A stretch of DNA of 64,000 bases from Calditerricola satsumensis (GTDB taxonomy: Bacteria > Bacillota > Bacilli > Calditerricolales > Calditerricolaceae), in assembly GCF_014646935.1 (NCBI RefSeq), contig NZ_BMOF01000003.1, forward strand, positions 1 to 64,000, given 5' to 3'. Below the pieces are notes generated by a model. The model was not told the origin of the DNA. It worked only from the letters and a program-made list of their open reading frames with translations, and made no database searches. Shown here one piece after another: positions 7,676 through 14,418 of this stretch (position 1 is the stretch's first letter; each line of letters begins with the position of its first letter). The translations under genes and the position numbers were made by a program.

Positions 7676-9100
7676 TTAAGGATGGGGTGAAGCGTCGCGC
7701 CCGCTTGTCAGAAGCTCGCGGGTGCGCGCCACCAGCGCGGGGATCTCCTCATCGCGGATGGTGCGGAAATCGAGAAGGAAGCGGTCCTCCTGAACGCGAC
7801 CCAGAACGGGCGGATCGCCAAGGCGGAAGCGGCGTTCAAGCCGGTGCGCCGGCCAATCGGGATGCGGGGAAAAGGCCACCGCCACCGTGGGAAGGGCAAC
7901 ACCGGGGAGGGAGCCGCCGCCCGCTTCGGAACGGTCGTCGACAAGTTCGACATTTCCCGGGTAATACCGCGCGATTTCCGCCACATACCGTCGAGCGCGC
8001 GCGGCGATTTCCGACGGGGTGGCCAGGAGCATGCGCAGCGTGGGGATGCGCGCCTTGGCCCGTTCCGGGTCGAGGTACAACCGCAGCGTGGCCTCGAGGG
8101 CGGCCAGCGTGAATTTGTCGCAGCGCAGCGCCCGAGCCAAGGGATGGCGCTTGAGTCGCCGAATGAGGTCGCGCCGACCGGCCAGAATGCCCGCCTGGGG
8201 ACCGCCGAGGAGCTTGTCCCCGCTAAAGGACACGAGGGCCACGCCCGCCCGCAGGCTGTCTTGGACCGTCGGTTCGTTCCCGATGCCGAAGGGGCGCAGG
8301 TCAAACAGGACGCCGCTGCCCAGGTCCTCGTACACGGGGATGCCCCGCCGGCGGCCCAGCACGGCCAGCTCGGCGGCAGAAACCGATTCCGTAAACCCGA
8401 CGAGGCAGAAATTGCTGCGGTGGACCTTCAGGAGGAGTGCCGTTTCGTCGGTGATGGCCTTCTCGTAATCGGCCAGGCGCGTGCGGTTGGTGGTGCCCAC
8501 CTCGACCAGGCGGGCGCCGCTTTCGGCCATGATGTCCGGCACGCGAAACGATCCGCCGATCTCCACCAGCTCGCCACGGGAGACGATCACCTCTTTGCCG
8601 GAAGCCAGCTCCCGCAGGGCAAGAAACACGGCGGCGGCGTTGTTGTTCACCACCATCGCCGCCTCGGCGCCGGTGAGGCGGCAGATCAACCCTTCCACCA
8701 GCGCGTGGCGCGACCCGCGCGTCCCCGTCTCCAGTTCAAGCTCCAGATTGGTGTACTGGCGTGCCGCCTGCGCCATCGCGTCCGCCGCCTCGGCCGCCAG
8801 TACAGCGCGGCCGAGGTTGGTGTGCAGCACGATGCCCGTGCCGTTGATAACCGGGCGAAGGCGGGGCGTCGCCAGGTCGCGCAGGGCAGCGACGCAGGCG
8901 TCCACCACCTCCTCCCGCGTGACGACCGTGCGCGCCCCGCTTTGCAGTTCCTCGCGCAGGGCGGCGATCGTCTCCTGGATGACGCGCGTGGCGTGGGCGC
9001 GGCCGATTCCCCAGGCCTCGCACGCGCGGACGACCGCCGGATCGGCCAACATCTGGTGAACGGCCGGCAGCGACCGCAAGCGCTCGTGTAGGGACGACAC
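7676..9100 (-). CDS. selA: L-seryl-tRNA(Sec) selenium transferase SelA
   Basis: A 474-residue PLP enzyme that converts Ser-tRNA(Sec) to Sec-tRNA(Sec) using selenophosphate. The N-terminal helical tRNA-binding region carries the VINGTGIVLHTNLGRA signature near residues 85-100. The PLP-binding lysine lies in VSFSGDKLLGGPQAG near residue 295. Length is normal. GTG 9100 follows GGGGG with acceptable spacing; an open frame continues upstream but lacks family similarity. The gene lies on the same strand as selB but is separated from it by tRNA-Sec, the hydrolase and the exporter. selD, which makes selenophosphate, is not in this window. Confidence 0.97.
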   Translation of the reverse strand: MSSLHERLRSLPAVHQMLADPAVVRACEAWGIGRAHATRVIQETIAALREELQSGARTVVTREEVVDACVAALRDLATPRLRPVINGTGIVLHTNLGRAVLAAEAADAMAQAARQYTNLELELETGTRGSRHALVEGLICRLTGAEAAMVVNNNAAAVFLALRELASGKEVIVSRGELVEIGGSFRVPDIMAESGARLVEVGTTNRTRLADYEKAITDETALLLKVHRSNFCLVGFTESVSAAELAVLGRRRGIPVYEDLGSGVLFDLRPFGIGNEPTVQDSLRAGVALVSFSGDKLLGGPQAGILAGRRDLIRRLKRHPLARALRCDKFTLAALEATLRLYLDPERAKARIPTLRMLLATPSEIAARARRYVAEIARYYPGNVELVDDRSEAGGGSLPGVALPTVAVAFSPHPDWPAHRLERRFRLGDPPVLGRVQEDRFLLDFRTIRDEEIPALVARTRELLTSGRDASPHP

Positions 9101-9181
9101 GGTTCGTTCCCCCTTCCCCGGGGTTTTCCGGCGTTTGGGTATCGCGTCTCCATTGTAGAAAAACGGGAACGGGAGCGCAAA

Positions 9182-9220
9182 CGAAACGCCCCGCTCGGGC
9201 GAAGCGGGGCGTTTCGCGGA
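9182..9220. terminator. Strong bidirectional hairpin terminator
   Basis: A perfect 13-pair stem, CGAAACGCCCCGC with GCGGGGCGTTTCG, surrounds a nine-base loop. It lies between the start of selA and the stop of the minus-strand gene upstream, so on the minus strand it ends the 9238-9891 transcript. selA then needs its own promoter in the short space 9100-9181. Confidence 0.7.
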
Positions 9221-9237
9221 ATCGGCTGTGGGGAAGA

Positions 9238-9891
9238 TCAGCTGGAGCCTTCCACCGAGGCGTTGTCGATTTGCTGGGCCAGGTAGGCGGAGACGGAACC
9301 CGTCGGCGTGTACGCGGGGCCAAAAACCGGGCTGCCTCCCACTTGCGGTTGACCCACCGCGGGTTGACCGCCGAAGGAGGACGGTTGGCCCAGCGGCCCG
9401 CCGGGCTGGAACAGTGACTGCACCGACGGCGTAAACGCGCCGACTTGGCCGATCTGGCCGGTGAAGGGCTGCGCCGCGATGCCGGACACGGTTTGGGCTT
9501 GCGGACGGATCCATTGCGCCTGCGTCTGCTGGCTCATCTGGAACGCCAGCTGGGAGAGTTGTTGCAGCTGGGACGTCGCCTGGTTTTCATGCTGGACGAT
9601 GAGCTGCAGCTGGTTGGCGATTTGGCGCAGCTGGGCGGCGTTTTGCCGCTCGTTCTGCTGCATTTGCGTCATAATGCGCTGCATTTCCTGCACGAGCGAT
9701 TGAAGGGTTGGTACATGCGCGCGAACCTCCTCCGTGGATCGATTGTCCTTGATGGACACAACGGTATTTTGGACGTATTGGGGGATTTTATGAGGGGGCA
9801 AGGGCTTCTTGCTGGAGAGGGTTTGCTTTTTTTGGGTGACCCTTTTTGGTATGATGGCATCGAAGCCACCTGTGCGTCGGAAGTTGGACAT
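9238..9891 (-). CDS. Gln-rich coiled-coil protein with Gly/Pro-rich tail
   Basis: A 217-residue protein. A basic, Pro/Lys-rich N-terminus (about 1-50) precedes a Gln-rich helix (about 62-130) with heptad-like spacing, including a QLQLIVQHENQATSQLQQL stretch, and then a low-complexity Gly/Pro/Gln/Phe tail (FGGQPAVGQPQVGG). No enzyme motif and no signal peptide are visible. The composition fits a structural or spore-coat protein, but this is inference. The start at 9891 has no clear ribosome site, and the likely queF -10 element lies inside the first codons, so the true start may be further in. Confidence 0.6.
   Translation of the reverse strand: MSNFRRTGGFDAIIPKRVTQKKQTLSSKKPLPPHKIPQYVQNTVVSIKDNRSTEEVRAHVPTLQSLVQEMQRIMTQMQQNERQNAAQLRQIANQLQLIVQHENQATSQLQQLSQLAFQMSQQTQAQWIRPQAQTVSGIAAQPFTGQIGQVGAFTPSVQSLFQPGGPLGQPSSFGGQPAVGQPQVGGSPVFGPAYTPTGSVSAYLAQQIDNASVEGSS
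9847..9855 (+). promoter_or_regulatory. Extended -10 promoter element for queF
   Basis: TGGTATGAT is an extended -10 (TG-N-TATGAT) 53 bases before the queF start. No good -35 box is seen at 17 bases. It overlaps the first codons of the divergent minus-strand gene. Confidence 0.45.
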
Positions 9892-9908
9892 CGCGAGGGG
9901 GATCGACG

Positions 9909-10355
9909 ATGGGAAAACATCAAGTCGACCATAAAAAATACGAGAACATCCGCTTTGACATACAAGAAGAAGACGTCATCTTGACGCACGTCCTCGAGAC
10001 GATTCCGTACGAATACGTCGGCAAAGAGATTTTGGTCGAGATTCCGACGTCCGAGTTCACGTCGGTGTGCCCCTGGTCCGGTTTGCCCGATTTCGCCGAA
10101 ATCACCATCCGCTACATCCCGAACGAAAAGCTGGTCGAGATGAAGTCGCTCAAGTTCTACCTGACGTCGTTCCGCAACGTGGGCATTTACCAGGAGCACG
10201 CCACGCAGCGCATTTTGCACGACCTTGTGGCCCTGCTTGACCCGCTGTGGATGGAAGTGGAGGCCGTGTGGAACCCGCGCGGCGGCCTGAGCACGCGGTG
10301 CCTGGTGCGCCATCGCAAGGACGGGTATCGCTCCGCGCTGCTCGGGGAAGTGTGA
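9909..10355 (+). CDS. queF: NADPH-dependent 7-cyano-7-deazaguanine reductase QueF
   Basis: A 148-residue, single-domain QueF of the short Bacillus type. It reduces preQ0 to preQ1 in queuosine biosynthesis. The active-site Cys lies in FTSVCPWSGLPDFA (near residue 55), followed by the QueF signature KSLKFYLTSFRNVGIYQEH, which includes the conserved NADPH/substrate region. GAGGGGGATCGACG precedes ATG 9909. No queC, queD or queE is in the window. I see no preQ1 riboswitch core in the 50-base leader. yqgQ- and yuiH-like genes follow closely, so these three may form one transcript. Confidence 0.96.
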   Translation: MGKHQVDHKKYENIRFDIQEEDVILTHVLETIPYEYVGKEILVEIPTSEFTSVCPWSGLPDFAEITIRYIPNEKLVEMKSLKFYLTSFRNVGIYQEHATQRILHDLVALLDPLWMEVEAVWNPRGGLSTRCLVRHRKDGYRSALLGEV

Positions 10356-10373
10356 GAAAGCGAGGGATGGCCG

Positions 10374-10649
10374 ATGTGGCCCCAGCACGCCATCCGGAAC
10401 CTTGCCGATGTGCGCGCCTTTTTGCGCCAATTTGGGGTCTACGTGTACACGGGGGACCCAGAAGGCGACGTGGACCTCATGCGTGACGAGGTAAGGGAGC
10501 TGTATGAGGCCAAGTTGATCGATCGGGACACCTTTGCGGCGCTGTCGCGCGTGCTGGCCGAGGCTGCGCGCGAGCGGGCGCAGGCCGCGCGGGTGCTGCC
10601 TTTAGGAAGAACGACGCGCGAGGAACAGCGGGAGGAGGGAGAAGCGTGA
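10374..10649 (+). CDS. yqgQ: YqgQ-like small cytosolic protein (DUF910)
   Basis: A 91-residue protein. The core FLRQFGVYVYTGDPEGDVDL followed by a MxDEVRELYEAKLID helix matches the YqgQ/DUF910 family, a small helical protein of unknown biochemical role common in Bacilli. The C-terminal third (from about residue 62) is an extra Arg/Ala/Glu-rich extension. In B. subtilis yqgQ lies beside glcK, which is absent here. The gene starts 18 bases after the queF stop and its last bases overlap the next gene start (ATG/GTG region at 10646). Confidence 0.8.
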   Translation: MWPQHAIRNLADVRAFLRQFGVYVYTGDPEGDVDLMRDEVRELYEAKLIDRDTFAALSRVLAEAARERAQAARVLPLGRTTREEQREEGEA

Positions 10650-11239
10650 AGCGTCAGCATGAGGATTTGGCCGGGCGCGTGCCGCCTCACCAGAACGTGG
10701 TGACGGGGTGGCCGGTGCTGCACTACGGCGAGGTGCCGGTGTACCGCGACGTGCGCAAGGAATGGAACTTCCGCATCTTCGGGCTGATCGAAGAAGGGGA
10801 GAAGGTGCTGTCGTACGACGAGTTTATGGCCCTGCCCCGCGTTGTGCGCACCAACGACATCCACTGCGTCACCGGTTGGTCCAAGCTCGACAACACGTGG
10901 GAAGGCGTGCCGGTGACGGAAGTGGTGAAACTCGTCACGGTAAAGCCGGAAGCCAAAGCGGTGATGATCCACGCCGAGCACGGCTGGACAACCAACCTGC
11001 TTCTCGACGATTTTCTGCGCGAGGACAACCTGTTTGCCATCAAGCACAACGGCCAGGATTTGACCCCCGAGCACGGCTGGCCGGTTCGGTTGGTGGTTCC
11101 TCACCTGTACTTCTGGAAGAGCGCCAAATGGGTGCGGGGCATCGAGTTTCTCCCCGAGGACAAGCCCGGCTTCTGGGAGCGGAACGGCTACCACATGCGT
11201 GGGGATCCGTGGCGTGAACAAAGGTACGCTTGGGACTAA
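10646..11239 (+). CDS. yuiH: Molybdopterin-dependent oxidoreductase, YuiH type
   Basis: A 197-residue sulfite-oxidase-fold protein. The molybdenum-binding Cys is in TNDIHCVTGWSKLDN (near residue 75), and conserved features HAEHGWTTNL and HGWPVRLVVPHLYFWKSAKW follow, as in YuiH. It lacks the dimerisation domain of true sulfite oxidase and any signal peptide. GGGAGGAGGGAGAAGC precedes GTG 10646, which overlaps the yqgQ stop. The physiological substrate is unknown. Needing molybdopterin, it depends on moa/mob genes elsewhere. Confidence 0.9.
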   Translation: MKRQHEDLAGRVPPHQNVVTGWPVLHYGEVPVYRDVRKEWNFRIFGLIEEGEKVLSYDEFMALPRVVRTNDIHCVTGWSKLDNTWEGVPVTEVVKLVTVKPEAKAVMIHAEHGWTTNLLLDDFLREDNLFAIKHNGQDLTPEHGWPVRLVVPHLYFWKSAKWVRGIEFLPEDKPGFWERNGYHMRGDPWREQRYAWD

Positions 11240-11286
11240 GAGGAAATAATCAGCATGGCAATAACGCCATCCTTTTCTTTTTGGTC

Positions 11287-11517
11287 TTAATCGAGACGGT
11301 CTTTGCGGAGACCTCGACGACCAGGACCGCCGACGGGTTGACCTACCGCGTCGATGACGGTCTCCTCGAATAGCGTTTGCACAGCCAGCTTTTCGTGCGC
11401 AGGTTCAAAGTACGGCCACTTGTCACGAAGTTCCCGCGCGAACTCGATCACTTCCTGCGGGGTTAAGTGCTGCTGATGGGTTGGGTTTGTCCCCCCATTC
11501 CGACAGCTGCCGCATAA
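11287..11517 (-). pseudogene. Broken reading frame of unknown origin
   Basis: Between the yuiH stop (11239) and the gene at 11748 there is no intact gene. On the minus strand one frame is open for 76 codons from an in-frame TGA (11518-11520) to TAA at 11287; it contains LTPQEVIEFARELRDKWPYF and a VGGPGRRGLRKDRLD tail, which look like real protein. No start codon with a ribosome site is present. A second, partly overlapping frame further upstream also looks coding-like, suggesting a frameshift. I read it as the 3' remnant of a decayed gene. Confidence 0.4.
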
Positions 11518-11598
11518 TCAGCGCATGGCTTTGGGTCTTTCTAGCGTCGGGCTCTACATTGGTGTTAGGAACACGGTGCATCCGCGTTGAACAGTGCT

Positions 11599-11627
11599 GC
11601 CCCCGGCACAACGCCGGGGCTTTTTTA
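11599..11627 (+). terminator. Intrinsic terminator
   Basis: CCCCGGC (11601-11607) pairs with GCCGGGG (11613-11619) around ACAAC, followed by a C and six Ts. It isolates the next gene from upstream plus-strand transcription. Its stem nearly matches that of the terminator at 12128, with the loop in reverse complement. Confidence 0.8.
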
Positions 11628-11747
11628 ATTTACTACTCCTGACGTTGTGCTGGAGAAGAAGTCCAATTAGGCAAAACCATTTTGGTTTTTGCAATAAAAT
11701 TTTAAAGAATATATGATACTTGTCCTTATCAAAGAAAGGGGATTGCG

Positions 11748-12113
11748 ATGGCGACGATTGCGTACAGCACGGTCCGCGTTGAGGTCAATCCGGTTCAGAC
11801 CACCGTTCGCGTCAACCTTGAAAACCGCTCGCTTGTGGATGAGACGGTTCGCGTGGTGGTTTTTAACGCGACGGTAAGTCCGAAAACCCCCGTGTTGGAT
11901 CAGCTTCTTGTCGTGCCGGCAAACGGGACGAACACGGTGGACTTTACCTTTCCTCTGTTGGCCACGTTTGACTACGAAGTTGAAGTGCGAACGACCAGCC
12001 CGTTCGTTGTGCCCTATATCACCGGTTTGGATGCGGGTTTGGCTGCGCTTTCCGCTCAAACCTTCACCTACGGTGATTTGTTGCGGCAAACCACGGATGC
12101 CGAGTCCATCTAG
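11748..12113 (+). CDS. Small beta-rich protein of unknown function
   Basis: A 121-residue acidic protein. The first 85 residues alternate Val/Thr with polar residues (VRVEVNPVQTTVRVNLENRS) in the way of a single beta-sandwich; a less regular C-terminal tail follows. No Cys, no signal peptide and no membrane helix. AAAGGGG precedes ATG 11748. The gene stands alone, with a terminator on each side, like a self-contained cassette. Beta-rich proteins of this size occur among spore surface proteins of Bacillaceae, but I cannot place it in a family. Confidence 0.65.
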   Translation: MATIAYSTVRVEVNPVQTTVRVNLENRSLVDETVRVVVFNATVSPKTPVLDQLLVVPANGTNTVDFTFPLLATFDYEVEVRTTSPFVVPYITGLDAGLAALSAQTFTYGDLLRQTTDAESI

Positions 12114-12127
12114 GGTGAGTGATGAAC

Positions 12128-12154
12128 GCCCCCGGCGTTGTGCCGGGGGCTTTT
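12128..12154 (+). terminator. Intrinsic terminator after the beta-rich protein
   Basis: GCCCCCGGC (12128-12136) pairs perfectly with GCCGGGGGC (12142-12150) around GTTGT, followed by TTTT. It lies 15 bases past the stop of the 121-residue gene. Confidence 0.8.
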
Positions 12155-12297
12155 CGCGAACTCCGTCTGCTCATATCGATAAACAAGCTCCATCCGTGCA
12201 CCTCATGCCGGGAATGCCGACCAGGGGTTTATGGGGGATATGTAATTGGGAGTTTGTAGTAGGCTTCTCGTTGAAACTCTGAGGAATCGTTCTGTAT

Positions 12298-12501
12298 GCT
12301 GTAGCCACGATCCTGTGGCTGTTTGTTCTGTCCCGCGTGCCGCTCAGCGTGGCGTATCCCGCGCAGAGCGTCGCCTACATCCTCGGCGTGATGGGGGCCT
12401 TCGTGTGGTTCGGGGAACCGATCACGGTGTGGAAGGTGCTGGGCTGCCTGCTGATCATGGCCGGCGTGTCGCTGATCGGCTTTGCGCCGCGCGCATCGTG
12501 A
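12298..12501 (+). pseudogene. C-terminal fragment of an SMR/EamA-type small transporter
   Basis: A reading frame of 67 codons ending at TGA 12499-12501 encodes the last two membrane helices of a small multidrug-resistance-type protein: PLSVAYPAQSVAYILGVMGA, then FGEPITVWKVLGCLLIMAGV. The pattern matches SMR and ArnE/ArnF-like flippase subunits, which are about 110 residues. The first half and a start codon are missing; upstream sequence at 12240-12297 does not continue the family. It lies 20 bases before a PMT-type glycosyltransferase, so it may once have been its lipid-sugar flippase partner. Confidence 0.75.
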
Positions 12502-12523
12502 AAGGAAAAAGGGGGTGCGACGT

Positions 12524-13855
12524 GTGCGGCCGCAAGGGATCAACGGGCGAATCCGCCGTCGGATGCCGTGGATGCTTCTGTTGCTGATCGTCCTCCTGGC
12601 GTTTTTCTTGCGCTGGGGGGTTTGGATGAAAAACCTCACCGACTTCACGTTGAAGGGAGACGCGCTCAATTACCACATTATGGCTCACCAAATTGTCGAA
12701 GACGGGGTGTACGGGTATGCCCTCGGCCGCAAGTCGGGTGAGCCGAACGCCTATGTGACGCCGGGCTACCCCTTGTTTCTGAGCGCGGTTTATGCGGTGG
12801 TCGAGGATCCCTATCGGCAAATCTCCGTCGTGCGCGGGATCCAAGTCCTTGTCGGCTCGCTCACGTGTGTGTTGGCCTATCTGGTGGTACATCGGCTTTT
12901 GCGCCGGAACGATGTGGCCCTCCTTACCGCCTTTTTCGTGGCCATCTACCCGCCGTACGTCCAATCGGCCATTCAACTGCTGACCGAGGTGTTGGCCCTG
13001 GCGACGCTCCTGCTATACGGCTGGCTGGCGGTGGTGGCGTTCGAGACGCGAAAAGCCGCGCACCATTTTGCCGCCGGCGTCGCGCTCGCCCTTCACGTGT
13101 TGGTTCGCCCGGTGTTGCTTCCGGTGGCCATTCTTCCCTTCTTGTTTGCCCTCCGGTCTGAAGCCTGGCGGGGCCGGTGGCGGGAGTGGGCAACCGCCGG
13201 TGCCTGGACAGCGTTTGGCTTTGTGCTGCTGATGCTCCCGTGGTGGGTGCGCAATGCCGTCGTTCTCGATCAGGTGATTCTCACCGCCACCGGTTCGGCG
13301 AATCCGTTCTTGGCCGGAACGTACCCCTACCTGAAAAACATGCTGGCGGACTTTTACGCCTTGGGTTTAACCAGTGAGGATCAAGGGTGGTTTGCGCGCC
13401 AGCGCCTGATCAAAGGGTTTACCACGGAGCCACTTCTTTACCTCAAGTGGTACACGATCGGAAAGATCCAGTTCCTGTTTGAAAAGCCGTGGCTTTATCA
13501 GCAGATTGACGATTGGTTCCCCGCCCTTTCCCCGTGGAATCATCGCCTTCATGCGGCTATCTGTGGGTTCGGTGCGGCAGGGCTCCTGTATGGGGCCGTC
13601 GTGTCCCGCCGCCTGCGCGCGGTGGCGGCCTTTGGCGCGCTGTTTTTGGCCTTGTACTTGCTTTTCGTGCCGACGACGCTCTATGCCTATCCGTTTATGG
13701 CGTTCCTCATGCTCGGCACGGCGTTTCTCCTGTGCGAGGGAATGCGGGCGCTGCGTTCCGCACGCCGGCCGCACCGTTTTGTTGACCGTATGGCCCTTGA
13801 ACAAGCGCGTTGGGATTCTCCCCAACCTCCTCGCAGGGGGATGTTTGGGGGGTGA
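12524..13855 (+). CDS. PMT/ArnT-type membrane glycosyltransferase
   Basis: A 443-residue polytopic protein with around ten hydrophobic helices. After the first helix comes KGDALNYHIMAHQI, the acidic extracytoplasmic loop (GDA.Y) that resembles the DxxYY-type loop of GT39/GT83-like enzymes using undecaprenyl-phosphate sugars; the next loop NAYVTPGYPLFLSAVYAV is also family-typical. It probably transfers a lipid-linked sugar outside the membrane. GTG 12524 is chosen because AAGGGGG lies eight bases before it; GTG 12515 is an alternative. It follows the remnant of an SMR-type flippase. Confidence 0.8.
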   Translation: MRPQGINGRIRRRMPWMLLLLIVLLAFFLRWGVWMKNLTDFTLKGDALNYHIMAHQIVEDGVYGYALGRKSGEPNAYVTPGYPLFLSAVYAVVEDPYRQISVVRGIQVLVGSLTCVLAYLVVHRLLRRNDVALLTAFFVAIYPPYVQSAIQLLTEVLALATLLLYGWLAVVAFETRKAAHHFAAGVALALHVLVRPVLLPVAILPFLFALRSEAWRGRWREWATAGAWTAFGFVLLMLPWWVRNAVVLDQVILTATGSANPFLAGTYPYLKNMLADFYALGLTSEDQGWFARQRLIKGFTTEPLLYLKWYTIGKIQFLFEKPWLYQQIDDWFPALSPWNHRLHAAICGFGAAGLLYGAVVSRRLRAVAAFGALFLALYLLFVPTTLYAYPFMAFLMLGTAFLLCEGMRALRSARRPHRFVDRMALEQARWDSPQPPRRGMFGG

Positions 13856-14276
13856 CGATGGCGCTCCGGATGCGCCTCCCGTGCGGCGTTTTCCGCCATT
13901 TGCCCTTGCAACCGGTGGGACAATTTCGTATCCTTACAATTGATTTCCCATACCGTGATGGAAGGGGGGGCGGGGCGGGATTGCATCCCTTTGTTCACGC
14001 GCGGCTGGGTTGGTTGTGGCGGTGGTGCGACGAGGCAGACGAGACAGCCGAAGTCAACCCCAATGTTTTGGCGAAAACGGAATCGAATACGAACGAAACC
14101 GCGGGAAACCCCGACGAGGGCGAGGGGGAGTTATGCCCCTCGGCATTCAAGGCGGCGTGAACGGGGCTATCGCCGACGCGTGGAATGAGGTGCTGCCGGC
14201 AAGGGGTGGCCGGTGGTTTGCCGTTTCGGCTGTGCACGGGGTGCCAGCCATCGGCAGATCGCCGGTCGATTTTGTT
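13856..14276. other. Long intergenic stretch without a recognisable gene
   Basis: About 420 bases separate the glycosyltransferase from the next promoter. An ATG at 13858 after GGGGGGTGACG opens a 100-codon plus-strand frame, but the product is rich in Arg, Gly, Glu and Asn in patches and lacks any fold-like pattern, so I do not call it. The minus strand is open only as a shadow. I see no tRNA or mobile-element ends here. Confidence 0.4.
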
Positions 14277-14305
14277 TTGACTTCCGGCGTTCCGTTGTGT
14301 AGCAT
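14277..14305 (+). promoter_or_regulatory. Promoter for the nucleotide-sugar dehydrogenase
   Basis: TTGACT (14277-14282), 17 bases, TAGCAT (14300-14305). The -35 is strong and the -10 weak. The start point would be near 14312, giving a leader of about 105 bases that contains the hairpin at 14357-14386. Confidence 0.45.
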
Positions 14306-14356
14306 GATGTTGGATGAGAAGGAAACGGAAAAGGGAAACGCTGCGGACAAAAAAGC

Positions 14357-14386
14357 GCCAATGCCGCGTCGGGGACGCGCATTGGC
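14357..14386 (+). promoter_or_regulatory. Leader hairpin before the nucleotide-sugar dehydrogenase
   Basis: GCCAATG plus CGCGTC pair with GACGCG plus CATTGGC: 13 pairs with one bulged C and a GGG loop. No T-run follows, so it is not a simple terminator. It sits in the 5' leader about 30 bases before the start codon and could affect message stability or translation. Confidence 0.5.
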
Positions 14387-14418
14387 ATTTGATTTGTCAC
14401 GGGAAGGAGAGAAGACCG

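Noticed and set aside
9856-9908. preQ1 riboswitch before queF
   Set aside because: The leader is about 50 bases, and I see neither the A-rich loop tail nor the pseudoknot partner over the ribosome site.
11500-11520. UGA in the 11.3-11.5 kb reading frame as a selenocysteine codon
   Set aside because: The frame before the UGA does not look coding, no start is present and no hairpin of SECIS type is apparent after it. A decayed gene is simpler.
13858-14160. 100-codon plus-strand frame after the PMT-type glycosyltransferase
   Set aside because: It has an ATG behind a G-rich stretch, but the amino-acid composition is patchy and no fold-like pattern or family resemblance is visible. Reported as intergenic instead.
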